Assembly: GCA_030272585.1 (NCBI GenBank)
Contig: BSYQ01000005.1
Span: 2,604,001 to 2,668,000, forward strand
Length of the DNA: 64,000 bases
Reading direction: 5' to 3'
From: Bryopsis sp. KO-2023
Taxonomy: Eukaryota > Chlorophyta > Ulvophyceae > Bryopsidales > Bryopsidaceae
The position numbers and the translations under genes were made by a program. Of the stretch, positions 47,386 to 59,000 are shown piece after piece (position 1 is the stretch's first letter; every line of letters starts with the position of its first letter). Under the pieces are notes generated by a model. That model worked only from the letters and a program-made list of their open reading frames with translations, did not search any database and was not told the DNA's origin.

Positions 47386-48770
47386 ATGACGATGAACGCT
47401 ACTGTCATCTTGGCCTTCCTTGCACTCGCGGCGCTGCCCCAAGCTTTGGCAGGTTTGAAGCACATGTTTTTTGCGGGATGTGGGCGCAAGCTGTCATTTT
47501 TTTGCTCTGGTTGTTGTGCGCCGCCTTAGTTTGGCATGTGTTTGTTCAGGTCGACGCCTCTACCAGACCTCAACCACGTCTTGCCAGGTCTTTGGCTCCG
47601 TGAGCCTCGTGGTGAAATCGGGATCGTGCAAGGGCTGGGCCGGAGCGAGCTGCAACGTGAGAATTGTGTTGAACGTCTTGTGGTGGTGTTTATGTTGTAA
47701 CTTGCTGAGAAAATGCACAGAGAAAGTCGCTGACTCTTGTTGCTGTGCCCACAGTCTCTTGCATTCGCAGAGTCCAAACTCGAGAGCGAAGTGAAGGAAA
47801 TCCTGACAACCGACCTGTGCAGTCCTGTGACGGCGGAAGCCGCAGCAACGGCGGCAGCGACTGCGGTGGCGTCGGTGTATTTCGAGGCGTTAGCAAAGGT
47901 AGTGCAGCCGAGATAAGGTTCAGTGTGTTGCTCAGTTAATCTTCTTCTCTTTTTCGTGCATTGAACTCCTGCTGGGATGGTGCAGGTGTCCTGTGACGGT
48001 CAAGGTTTCGGATGCGGTTTCAGTGTAGCACGCGGAGATTCCTTTGCGACAGCGTATGCAGAAGCTTTCGCTCGAGCCGTTGCAGTTGCGGCTGGCGGCG
48101 ATTCGAGCGCAGTATGTATGGGAGACCTGACGGCCATTGCTGTGGGATTCGCGGCGGCAGCTGCGGAAGGTAGTGCAAGAGCCTGTGTCGAAGGCAGTGG
48201 AACAGCCGAAGCATTCCGCTCCGAATTTGTCCTTTCCGCAACAACGGCCATCGCTGACGCGTTGGCGATCGCGACTTCAGAAGTTTGCACAGGTTTGGTG
48301 GTTTCGTGCTGGCCCCACTGCTCGACCATATTCATGCATCCATTTGGCGGAACCTCGTGAGTGTTTTCTTCACAGGCGAACTGAATGCCAACTCCGAGTG
48401 CGGAGTCGACGTGGAGGGAAGCTCCACCGCGATCAACACCAACGGCGGCGGGGTCGACGACCCGGTTCCTGTGACAAGCGGCGACGGAAGCGCTGAATCT
48501 GACTCCTCCTCGACCACGGCCGGCGCCCAGATCCCAGTTTGCTCCACGGTTGCAGAGTACTCGTGCTGCTGGGATGCCCCAGGGTGAGAAGAGTCGAACT
48601 GATAATGGAATTTTTCTCTGAGAAACCTGTTTATCGGTATTGTGAACTGTGTCTTTGTTCTGGACAGGTGCGCAAAGAATGGGCTGCGAAGCGGGGCCTC
48701 TTTCGACCCCAACCACAATCTGCTGATTTTCCCCTTGGGATCGTCGGTGCCGCAGTGCTTCTGCTACTAG
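47386..48770 (+). CDS. Secreted Ala-alternating, Cys-rich protein, copy B
   Basis: Six exons: 47386-47452, 47550-47656, 47755-47898, 47986-48292, 48376-48583 and 48668-48770, 311 residues, all the same lengths as copy A. The signal peptide spans residues 1-22 (ends ALAG). Exon 4, the Ala-alternating core with six Cys including SC...GFGCGF, translates identically in A and B despite several silent base changes. Exon 5 adds a Ser/Asp/Gly-rich linker and SCCWDAPG; exon 6 ends in CFCY. The exon 5 donor follows CCCCAGG, and ignoring it would give an immediate TGA. The even Cys spacing suggests about five or more disulfides in a secreted protein. The alternating small-residue pattern favours stacked strands or a silk-like packing over ordinary helices, but this is inference. 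The family is not recognised. Confidence 0.85.
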
Positions 48771-49653
48771 CACAGCTTTCGTGGCTCCATTCTCATATAT
48801 CACGATGGTGGGGCAGCAGCAAACGGAACACCAACAAGAGGATCTTGTATAATTTCGGGCACACACGAGTATCGTTCATCTCCTTCGTGGAGAAGTGAAC
48901 GTGAGGGCGGAATCCACTTGAAAAGCGGTGGAAAGCCAATTTGTTGAACCACGTCTGTGAGTGGTATCAACGCACCTTGCATTTGGACCCGACCGTGACG
49001 GCAGCTGTTCTCTTTTATGTGTGTTGGACGGGGGCAAGCGCGATGGATTATGTTGTGGTATTTTCAAAAAAGGGCTTCGGCCGTCGACGGTCCGACATCA
49101 ACAAAAACAACAATGGCCAATGTAAAGGATGCTCAGTCAGAAAACTGAATTATTCTGTTTCTTGGGATGTTGAACCACTGGCGCAATCATTGCTTGACAT
49201 CGCCTTGCTTTGTGGAATTGTGCAACCCACTCTTCGTCCACGCACTGTTTTTTAACGTTCGCCTCAAATTTCATATCGCAGTATGAACCCCGTCTGTTCC
49301 CCCCTTACAATTCAATTCAAATTGCTTCTTTCAGCGAACCCACATCTTTCGTGTTTCTCACGAATTCGTGAAATTTGTTCTGTTTTTCGCCGCCAAGTGC
49401 TGGTAAAACAAGTGAGATCAGTGCAGGCCAATTGCTACGAAACGATCCATCAAATTTTGAGACAGGGCATTGTCGTACGGCGAGTCATTTGCCTGTGTAG
49501 GAGCAGGGGTTTGTGTTGACGCTCCCTTCTTTCTGGACAGGTTTTTTAGAGTCGTCTCAGTAAAGCGCTCGCACCCCGGCTGGGCACCTGTTTCTGTGGC
49601 TTTTAACAGAGTGCGTTTCTGGAAGGGAGGGGCAGGACGTGGTTTTTCTCGAG
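48771..49653. other. Spacer between copy B and RTF1
   Basis: The first 380 bases still belong to inverted repeat arm B (3' flank of the copy B gene). The remaining 500 bases are mixed in composition and should contain the RTF1 promoter and 5' UTR. No other gene is seen. Confidence 0.5.
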
Positions 49654-51579
49654 ATGGCTGGAATCGACAAGGAGCTTCTAGAGCTCATAGGCCGGTCAGA
49701 CCAGCCCTCACCTGGGGATGGCGCGGAGATCAAAAAGGAAGAAAGTCCAGAAGTTGTGGAAGGCGATTCAAAGCCTTCCTCGGAGCCAAACCCGCCTGAA
49801 GACGCCAGAGAGGTAGAGGGCCGACGTGATTCCAATCCCGAGCGCGTGCGTCTCTCAGAAAACCCGTCGGGAACGAATAATTTTGCGTGGATTAGTTTGT
49901 TTTTCCAAGAGTGTGAGAAGAGGCAGCTTTTGTAGGGAGGACAGGATGAACCTCCTGCGCGTTCGGAGTGGTCCAACCATGAGGAGGAGGAGCGAGAGGA
50001 GGGGGAGGCCGTGGATGACGACAATGAAGCCCCTGCGATCGAGTTGCGAGAGGATCTCGTGTACGACGAGGACGACAGGGCGAAACTGTTGGGAATGACG
50101 GAGGTGGACCGCGAAATGGTGTACGCGGAGCGCATCGAAACCAAGGAGCGCGAGAAAGACCGGCAGAGGCTGCTGCAACAGAACGAAGAGGAGGATATCA
50201 GGATGAGCTCCAGGCGGGACAAAGACAAAAACAGAAAAGACACTGCCCTCAGGGAACTCCAGAAAAGGAAGGCTCAACAAGAAGCGAAGGAGCATCGGAG
50301 CAAGCAGTCGGTCTGGGAGGAGGGGGGTTCTGATGGGGAGGCGGAGGAGGAAGCTCCTCGGGACGTGGAGTCCGACGACGTTCGGTTGGCGGAAATCTCG
50401 GAGTCGGAGTCCGACAACGAGCGGGGGGGGCACCGGTCTTCCATGCATGCGTGGGGGCCTGCGGATTTGGAGGAAATGGAGGACGAGTATGCCGACAGCA
50501 AAGACGTCCAATCGATTCAAGTCATCCGATCGCAGCTGGAGAGATGGTTCACGGAGCCTCATTTCGAACAGACCATGCCCCAGTGCTTTCTGAGGATGGC
50601 CGAAGCGGACAACAGCTCAGGCACGGTGCAACGGGGGTATCGAATCATGGAGGTGATCGAAGTGGTGGAAAAGGATCGGCCCTACAAATTCGGGGACAGA
50701 CCGCTGCAAACCACGAAATATCTGAGGATGAGGGAGGGGTACAAAGAGTTCATCAGGGAAATCAGCATGGTGTCGAATCAAGCCTTCCTGGCGGTGGAGT
50801 TCGACCGGTGGAGGCAATGCTGCGAGAGGGACAACAGGCCTCCCCTCAGCAAAGCCGGAATCGTGGACACCAGGGCAAAAATCGAAAAGGCGGAAAGGTA
50901 TCGATTCAGTTCGGAAGACGTGAAAAAATTGCTGGAAAGCAAAGGCAAACGACCCATCCGAAACGTCGCCGCCGAGAAAATCAAGCTGGAAAGGCAAAGG
51001 GAGTACTACGAGGAACAGAAGGACACCGCAGAGGTCGAGAAACTGAACCAGCAAATCGCGGAGCTCACCCAGTCGAAGAAATCCTCCGGGAAAGGGAGGA
51101 GCGATGGAATGGCCAGCATCAACAAGCGAAACATCATGCTGAATTTCAAGCAATCGATGGGGAGAGCGTCCCTCGGGGCTGCCAGCGAAAACTTGTTTGA
51201 CGAGGGGTTGGATCCCTTTCAAAGGAGGGCAACCAGACCTAACCAATACTGGAAAACTGGCTCGAAATCCAGTGAAGTTAAAGCGGAAGAGCCTGACAAA
51301 GGAAAGAAGAGGGTGGCACCCAGCAAATCTCCTGCACCAGCACCCCCGAAAAAGCGGCCAATGACAGCGGAAGAGTTCGTTGAGGGGATTCGGGGGATAG
51401 AGATGAATTTGGACTGCAACATTTCTCATCCAACGCCAGCGGAGCTGCTCGTTCGGGACATCCTGCCGGTGAAATTCTCCTTCAGCAACGTGCAGAAGGA
51501 ATTGGAGGCCAGTCTGACCAACGGATCGAAGAAGTCGCTGACGTTGTATGACTACAAGAAACGGCAAGGCCTGGTTTGA
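49654..51579 (+). CDS. RTF1/VIP5-like Plus-3 domain protein of the Paf1 complex
   Basis: Two exons, 49654-49812 and 49936-51579, encode 600 residues. The N-terminus is acidic (Glu/Asp/Pro-rich) and leads into LVYDEDDRAKLLGMTEVDREMVYAERIE, the usual entry to the RTF1 histone-modification region. A charged Lys/Arg/Glu helix follows (about 105-150). The Plus-3 domain runs from about 240 to 350 (IQVIRSQLERWF, GYRIMEVIEVVEKDRPYKFGDRPLQTTKYL). The C-terminus is Lys/Pro-rich. RTF1 binds the Spt5 tail through Plus-3, holds the Paf1 complex on elongating RNA polymerase II and promotes H2B ubiquitination in the nucleus. The length is near that of Arabidopsis VIP5. With only one intron it is an outlier among its intron-dense neighbours, and its G+C-rich exon 2 carries long antisense frames that are not genes. 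Confidence 0.93.
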
Positions 51580-54500
51580 TGGGATGTGGGTTTAATTTTT
51601 GATATTTTTGTTATTCTGGTGGTGGACTGGCAGAGATTCTGTCGATCGCTGGGGATGTGTATAGTAATTCAGATGGTGGGGTGAAATGGTGGAGGGCACG
51701 GAAAAAAGAAACTGGAATATATATATAGATAGGTAGGTCGTTCTTTCGTTTCATGATAGGAGCAAGGTTTGTTTAGAATGTCGCTTCTGTAGCAGATATA
51801 CAAATATGCATCCATCTTCTGTTTTGCTGTGAATTGGACAATACCACTTTGATCAATTCGATCCAATCAATTGGATCCCACGCCATACGACCACCTTTTC
51901 TTGCACTCAGTAGGGATTTCCAGCTAGCTTTTTTTTTGTGGAAATATTGCAATTGACAAATCATAACTCAGAATTGAATCAGAATGTACATGCAAACCTC
52001 CACCCCCCCGTATTCTTTCTCACAAAATATGAACTATATAATAATATTAATATAACATTTTTGGCATGGACTGGGTAAAAAAAATACATAGTAAATACAT
52101 AGTAATAATGATTCCTGGAAGCACCATTGCACCAGTGTATTTTTTTTCGATTTCACTGGCCCCAAAGTGACCATGAATTTGGCCATTTCATCTAGTTGTG
52201 GCCCTAATTTGTCCGGAAAAAATAGAATGTGGCCCCAACGTCAAAAACAGAAATTACAAGGCTTGGTGTTTTTTTTGCATTTACTTAATGTTGGTTTCGA
52301 TTTTTGTGGAAACTCGATTGATTTCTTGGATGTGGCCCAGGCCTTACAAACTTTAGGTGAATGTGGCTCTTGTGTGGCCCCAAAATCATCTTGAAATAAA
52401 ACGTTTTGGCCCTTTTGTGGCCCCAAAATTTGCCATTCTGATTTTTTGGGTGGCCAAAATGGGCCCACAAAAAAATACACTGCATTGCACCCCATTGCAT
52501 TCATTCATTCATTCATCCATTCATTCTCTGGGGTGCGGGATGCATAAACCATAAATGCATGATGGTTAATTCTGGAATTTGCTGAATTTGATCCTTGATG
52601 TCAGGCAATGGCAGACATGCCATCAAACTATTCACCATGTGTGTGTTGTACGACAGCTGCAAACAAAAATCATGAACTTTTTGACACAGAATTATGTCCT
52701 TAAAAATATCACCACTCGATCCCAAAGTGTTGATTGAATATAGACAAAAATCACACCGACCTGACCTAAGAAAAATGAAGGAAAAAAAAAGCATCTACCC
52801 CAATCTATTTTTCCCGTATATATTTTCAAAAATAAGAAAAAAATAGCGATAGCTTGGTGAGTTCTATCCAACAAAAAAAAACCCACAGAATATAATCCCC
52901 CCTTGTCAACTTGTCAAGAATTAAACGACTTGCATACCTTGCCAACAAAAAGAAAACACACACACACACGCACTTCATGCTTTTTTTTATCTTCACATTT
53001 TTTTTTATGCGCTGATTCTTGAGGTGCTGGGATTTGATGTCTACATTCTCTATAAAATTCGTAATTCTGAGAGCATATGACCATTAAATCTATTTCTTTT
53101 TCCCCTTTTCTTCTTGGGCAAGGAAACAAAAAAAATTATCCTTTCCACTCTTTGTCCACCTCTTGAAAAAAAAAAAGCAAAATTTCCACTTGGAAAAACG
53201 ACTCATCTTCAGCCCCCCACCCACATTGGCAAATTAAAAAAAAACAAAAGAGAAAAAATGTTGAATCACCAAGACTGAGTAGAAAAAAAATATATAACAC
53301 TCTTTTCAAGCATCCATCAGCTTTTTGTAACCAAACCAAAAAATCCTGCAGGTGTCCAGTTCTGTGTATTTGCTCCAGAGAGGTAAGACTCACACGAGTA
53401 GAAATCCTCACCGGATATTTCCTTTTATTCGGGAAAATTGATGGGGAAAAAAAAACAAAAACAGACAGCGAAAGTCTATCTACATTGATCGTTTCTCCTT
53501 TCCAAACCCCCTGCTGAAAAAAAAAAAAAGTGGAACAAAAAATCAATCTTTTTCTTTTTCCCCTTTCCACGCCCCCCCCCCCGCCCCCCTCCCACCTTTC
53601 TTGCACTGATAATTTCTTTCTTTTTCATTTCCTTGCTTCTACTCCTCTTTCCTATTTACATAATTTTTTTTTTTTCGTTTCAGTTTCCCTTCCTTTCAAA
53701 TTTAGTTTTAGTTTCAACCCCCGAATCAGACGAACAGAAAAAAACTCCATGACTTACCCCATTTGAAAATTAAAAAAAAAATAAAAAAATTCATGCCATC
53801 TTTGTTCTGTTCCTCTTGGAGTATATGTATATATATATAAAAATAAATGAAGAAATTCAACTACGGAAAAATGTAATGTCTGGAGATTGACAAAAAGAGT
53901 TCCAGACCTGTCTTGAAAGGAAAAGTTTTGATGTAAAAAAAAAAGAAAAGTATATCAACCATTCTCTCCAGAAAAAAAACAGAGAGACAGATAAAACAAA
54001 AAAAAAAAAAAACACAAAAGACAATAATCCCTCTTTTTTTCAAGAGAAACTATACGTATTAACCCGAAAAATATAGCAGTTTTTTTCCCCACCCAGAGAA
54101 AAAAAGTGTCTTCTCTTCCATGAGATTGATTGAATTTTTTTCTAACAGCACCATCTCCAATTTTTCTTTTTTTTATAATTTTTTAATAAAGTCATTCTCT
54201 TTACTTTTCATGCAAATCGTTTTTTTTTTTGTTTTTTTTTTTTTTCGCCATTTTTCAGGCTTCGTTTCACATTTTTTTTTTCAACCCCTTTTTTGCATTT
54301 TTCTTTTTTTTTGGTTTTTTTGTTCTATTTTTTGAAATGATTTTTCCCCAAAAACCCTATCAAGACCCCAACAATATTCGTTTCACCCCTAAATTACTGC
54401 CACAAATTTCCCTCCGGAAAAAATGTGTGAACAATTGTCGTAATATATTATTCACCTCACTTTTTCTCTCTCACTCTTTTTTTGTTTTTCCCTCCATCAA

Positions 54501-56068
54501 CCCAATTGCTTTGAATTCTTCTCCCGCCACATTAAACCTTGAACCATGAAATTAATTTCAAAAACAAAAGATCAGTTTTAAGGAAGAAAAATATCGAAGA
54601 AAATAAAAAAACTTCCTGAATGTGTCCACTACCCCTTCCAATGCCCATCACTTTTTTTTTCCTTTTTTTCTTTTGATTTTCCTTCTGCAAAAAGAAAAAA
54701 CATTTTTTTTTCCCTTTATGCCACGAAACGGATACTCACCCATTTAGGCATGATTCTTCTTCTGTTTTTTTTTTTTGGCTTTTTTTCTTGTCCATTTTAA
54801 GACTAAGCCAGCCAACATTTCCCTGGTGGAAATTTCAGGAGATCCACCCCCCTCCCCAAAGCTTTTGCTCATTTCCCTTTTACCTGAAAAGTTTCCCAAC
54901 CCCCCCTCCTCCTCTCCTTTCATAAAACAGAAAGGGAAAACGCACAATCCCTTTCCACACACGCATACACACAAGCCTACGTATTTTCTGTCAAATGTAT
55001 TTTGACATTCTCTGTCAAAAACAAAAATTCTTCCTAATAATAAAAAAACACACACAAAGAAGAAGAGTTCCTGCCGACTCTTCTCAACTTCCACTTCTCG
55101 AAGTTCTCTTTTGAATTCAATGCAAAAAAAAAAAAATGTGGGGAAAAAAAGGCACCCACATTAAAAAAAACCACATGAATTTTTGACCCCCCACATTTCC
55201 TCCTAAAACTTGGCCCCATTTTCACTTCCTTCCAATTCCAACATTCCAACATACGACTTCTTTCTTTTGTTTTTATACTTTTTTTTTTCTCTCTCTCTCT
55301 CTCCACTTAAAACATCACTTTTTCTTTGTTTTCTTTTTTCGATTTTTTTTTTCTGCCTCCAACCTATTCATTCTCACAAACTTTTTTGCACTAAAATTAT
55401 ATATTTGTGTTGGTTTTTTTTCCTCTCTGGAATTCCCAAATCCCAATATTCAATTGCGTCCGACTTTTTTTTTTAACTACGTCTTATTTTTTTTGTTTTT
55501 TTTTCCTTTGGCAATTCTCTTAATAAACAAAAAGACGCAGCTTATTTTTTTTCCCTGATTCCCCCCCCCCCCCCTTGGTATAGTCCCCATCCACCCTTTT
55601 TCAGATCACATCCTTTTCAAAAACAAACACCACCAATTTCCTCCATACCCCCCCCCCCCCTCTTCCTTTTTTCCCCCAGCACCCCCCAAAAAACAAAGAA
55701 AATTCCTTCCAGGTGCATGTGCAACGGCCCCACCAGCACAATCTCAATCAAAAGAAACAAATTTCCCTCCTGAATATCCAACACACACCCAACCACCTCC
55801 ATTTCAGCCCATCGAACTCCAGATTTCCCCCCAACCAACCAATACATCAAAAATCCGCCCAGCACTCCAAAATCCATCCACCCCCCCCAAACCCCCGAAA
55901 GTCAATCATGAAGCAAAGAAGCGAAAGAAAAAAACAAGGCAACCCCATAAATTACCCAATTTGTATTTTTTTTTTCCGATCAACCCTACAATTCTGTTAT
56001 TACCCGTCCAGAAAAAAAAACCCGTAAATCAAAACCTCTTTTGCTTCGATTGTTGCTTTCATTTTTGG
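51580..56068. other. 4.5 kb homopolymer-rich intergenic region
   Basis: No gene is supported. The region holds the second gtggcccc repeat (52195-52435), a CATT/CATC tetranucleotide run (52497-52526), and from about 52800 a long, strongly pyrimidine-biased plus strand with C and T runs (for example C-rich 53573-53588 and C14 at 55561). The 3' UTRs of RTF1 and the convergent STAT-like gene should lie at its two ends. Confidence 0.55.
52195..52435 (+). repeat. Dispersed gtggcccc-rich repeat, copy 2
   Basis: Repeated gtggcccc/gtggccct words alternate with AT-rich spacers, and the 3' end (ccccaaaatcatcttgaaataaaacgtttt, then cccttttgtggcccc) parallels 1170-1230. It is non-coding and in the same orientation as copy 1. 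Confidence 0.55.
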
Positions 56069-59000
56069 TCATCCCGGCCCCAGTCGAGATCGTTTGGGAG
56101 AGGGGGATTCCGTGGTGGTGTTGTTTGTTTCGGAATTTCTTTCCCTTTTCCCTCTGCTGCTGGTGGCGGCTGTCGGCACCCCGCCGAACAGAAATCCCCC
56201 GCTCAGCTTCGGAACAGCAGCGGTGGAGAGTGGCGGGCCACCGAACAGAAAGCCCCCATTCCCTTTCGGAAGAGCGGCAGTGGAGGGGGGACTCTCTTTC
56301 TGCAACAAGTGAATGTCTATTCCACAGAATCGGGCCAGCTCGGAGACTTGCTCCATCGTGGGGGGCTGCTGGTGCAATTCCGGGGGAGGAGGTTGAGAAG
56401 GCGACGGCAAAGGTTGGGCACCCGAGAGTAAAATTTGATTCAGGCCGCCGGACACATCGAATCCACAATCTGCAGCAAGCTGCAATACCTGTGCAACACA
56501 GGGGGGCAAACACCCAGTTCACAGCGAGTCCTCCAAGCACCTCAGAATTGTTTTTTTTTCAAAGAAAATGCTAGGGCTTCGGAAGGGGCCTACGAAACAC
56601 GATCGAAAGTACCTGTTCAGGGGTGGGTTTTGCTGGGCGTTCCATTGGAATCGGCACGAAGCCACCGAAATCTCCATTACCAAGCAAGCCGGAGGAGCTG
56701 TGCGCGTGCATGAATCCCCCCAGCAAACTCGGCTGCCTGTTCAACAATGTGTTCACTGCTCGTGGCTGCTGCGATGTCGGTGGGGGTGGCGGCGGCGGTG
56801 GCGGCAATAGGGGCGCCAGTGAAAGCATCTGTTCTGGAGGTCTGGGAGCCATCGATTGAGCGGCAGTAGGAACTGGAGTCGAGGACAGCAACGGGATCGG
56901 TAACTCTTGCCGGGTTTGTCCGATGGCTGCCAGTACCACAAATCGTTCGTTTGTTCAATGCTAAAATATGTACATGTATACATTTCAGTTTGGGGGTATT
57001 CTTTTGGAAGAACACTTGGAAAAAAAAATGACACTCTTGCTCTTTGTGGGGATATCCGGAAAGCAGGATTTAAAGAAAAGAAACGACAAAATGGCTGCTT
57101 GGAAATATAAAAAGAAATTTTTCTGAGTGATACAAATATATGTACGAAACGAATAAAAATGGAGATATTTGATCAAATAAAAAGACGATAAATTCACCGG
57201 AGCAAATCTCCATCGAATTCCCCAACAATTCCACACCTTGCATTGCAGGAATTCCACCAGGGAAAACGGTTGATTTGGCAAGCTTTCGTCCCGTCAGCAC
57301 ATCGAGAAAATGTTTCGCATGGCAATGGAGCCCTATCCACATTTCCAGTTTCTGCCGGCGAAGGTCGAGCGCATCCACCAAGTAATGGTGAACTCCAGCG
57401 TCGGCTTCTGTCGTGGGTTCCATCTGATCACAATATTTTCAAAACGAAATTCGTAAAAAAACCCAAAGGAACTCTGAAATCAAAATGGCGAAAAAAGAAA
57501 TTAGAAAAACAAAGCGAGTCGAAGAAAAATCTCCCCCCCCCCCTTTTTTCAAAAAAAACAGAAACCCACAAAAGTGATTTTTTTTACCTTCACGGATATG
57601 GCGAAACCCCCAGGTTCAGAGCACAGTCTGACGACAAAGGTGCCGAAGGGCTCGTCTTGCAACAAGTCCTCCGCTATGGCCCTGTCCACCGTGAAATCGC
57701 AGATTTTCATGGGGCGGACGCAGCCCCACAGTTGCTCCTCCTGCTTCAAGCTCCTCAAGCAGACCAGGAACCAGTGCTGGAAATCCGACCAGTCCCGAGA
57801 CTTGTCGAATTCTCCATAGTTCCCAGCCTCTGCAATGTTCGAACCCACCCACAGAAAAAAAAACAAACAGACAGACATACAGTCAGCATCCAATGGGGCT
57901 GGTCGACATTGAATTTTAACAGAGACCCAACGAACATCCCAAAACCGATAAAAGGCTGAAGAGATGAAAAACACCAAAACAAAAAGATGGGCTGAGCAAT
58001 TTCAGCTGAGATTCCATATTTATACAGACAGACATATATGCCAGAATTCCACCAACTTAGCGTTGACAGGTTGCACTTCAATCAATCACATCAGTTAAAT
58101 CAATTAAACTCCCCCCCAGCAAAACAAACAGATACAAATGTAGGGAAAATGATCAACACATCGTTTTTGCTTCACCTCGTCGTCCGTAGTGGGAGCAGGC
58201 CTTGGTCTCCAAGTACATCAGGTCATGCTCGGACAAAATCCGACACATGCCTGCTGCACCGTATTTCTCGGAGATCCAAGCCTTGACGTAGGCTGGCTTC
58301 TTGGGGGATTGGGGCGACCATGCCTCTCCGCTAGGCACAGCCCCGCCATTGACATCCACCCCTGGAAACAAAAAAAATGGGAAAATATAGTCCAGTCAGG
58401 TCAAAACAAAAGGAATTACTGTACACGTTTTTATGAACGCCTTCAAAATCTGTTATCAACATGACCTGCAGCCGCCCTCCCTGATAAGGAGCGAAATCAA
58501 AAAAGCAGAAACAAACAGAAATAGCATCGACCCTTGGCTTTTTTACGGTGATCTTTTTCTTGTGGATGTCGACTTGATATGTAAGATTTTTTTTGGGGGG
58601 TGCAAAGGACAGGGAACAGGTTGTTGCAGAAAAGGTACTCACTGGTGACAATGGGCGGCAAGGCGAAGAGCCCCTCTCCCCCCAGCAGCGGTGCAGCTGC
58701 TGCTCCGCCAGCCTCCCGTTCATTTGCTGGCCCGCCCTCCACCAAAGCCAATCCCAGACCAGGCGTTCTCATCCCCTTTTTTTGGAGAATCGAACTGGCC
58801 TTGTCGAACTGGTCAGTTTTCCTACACCACAGGTAAAAAAACAAAACAAATCCTCTTTCAGACGATAAACAAAACAGGGAAGCTTCTCGAACGATGCCCT
58901 GTTTCAAAGGCCAAAACAGAGTTACTGTTAAACAAAAAACCAGAAAGCATTTGAGGACGTTTTCTTTGATCTTTCGAGTTCTATATAAACAGTGGAGAGT

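Larger units (their letters stand above)
47039..49151 (+). repeat. Inverted repeat arm B (about 2.1 kb)
   Basis: This is the plus-oriented counterpart of 1486-3602 and contains copy B with its upstream and downstream flanks. It differs from arm A by scattered substitutions and small indels, plus a 24 bp perfect palindrome at 47110-47133 that arm A lacks. Confidence 0.85.

Noticed and set aside
50617-51567. 316-codon open frame on the minus strand
   Set aside because: It is entirely antisense to the conserved RTF1 exon 2, which has clear Plus-3 homology; G+C-rich codon usage there leaves long antisense frames.
53570-55900. Long plus-strand frames rich in Phe, Ser and Pro
   Set aside because: They are products of T and C homopolymers in a spacer; no mixed-codon stretch supports coding.
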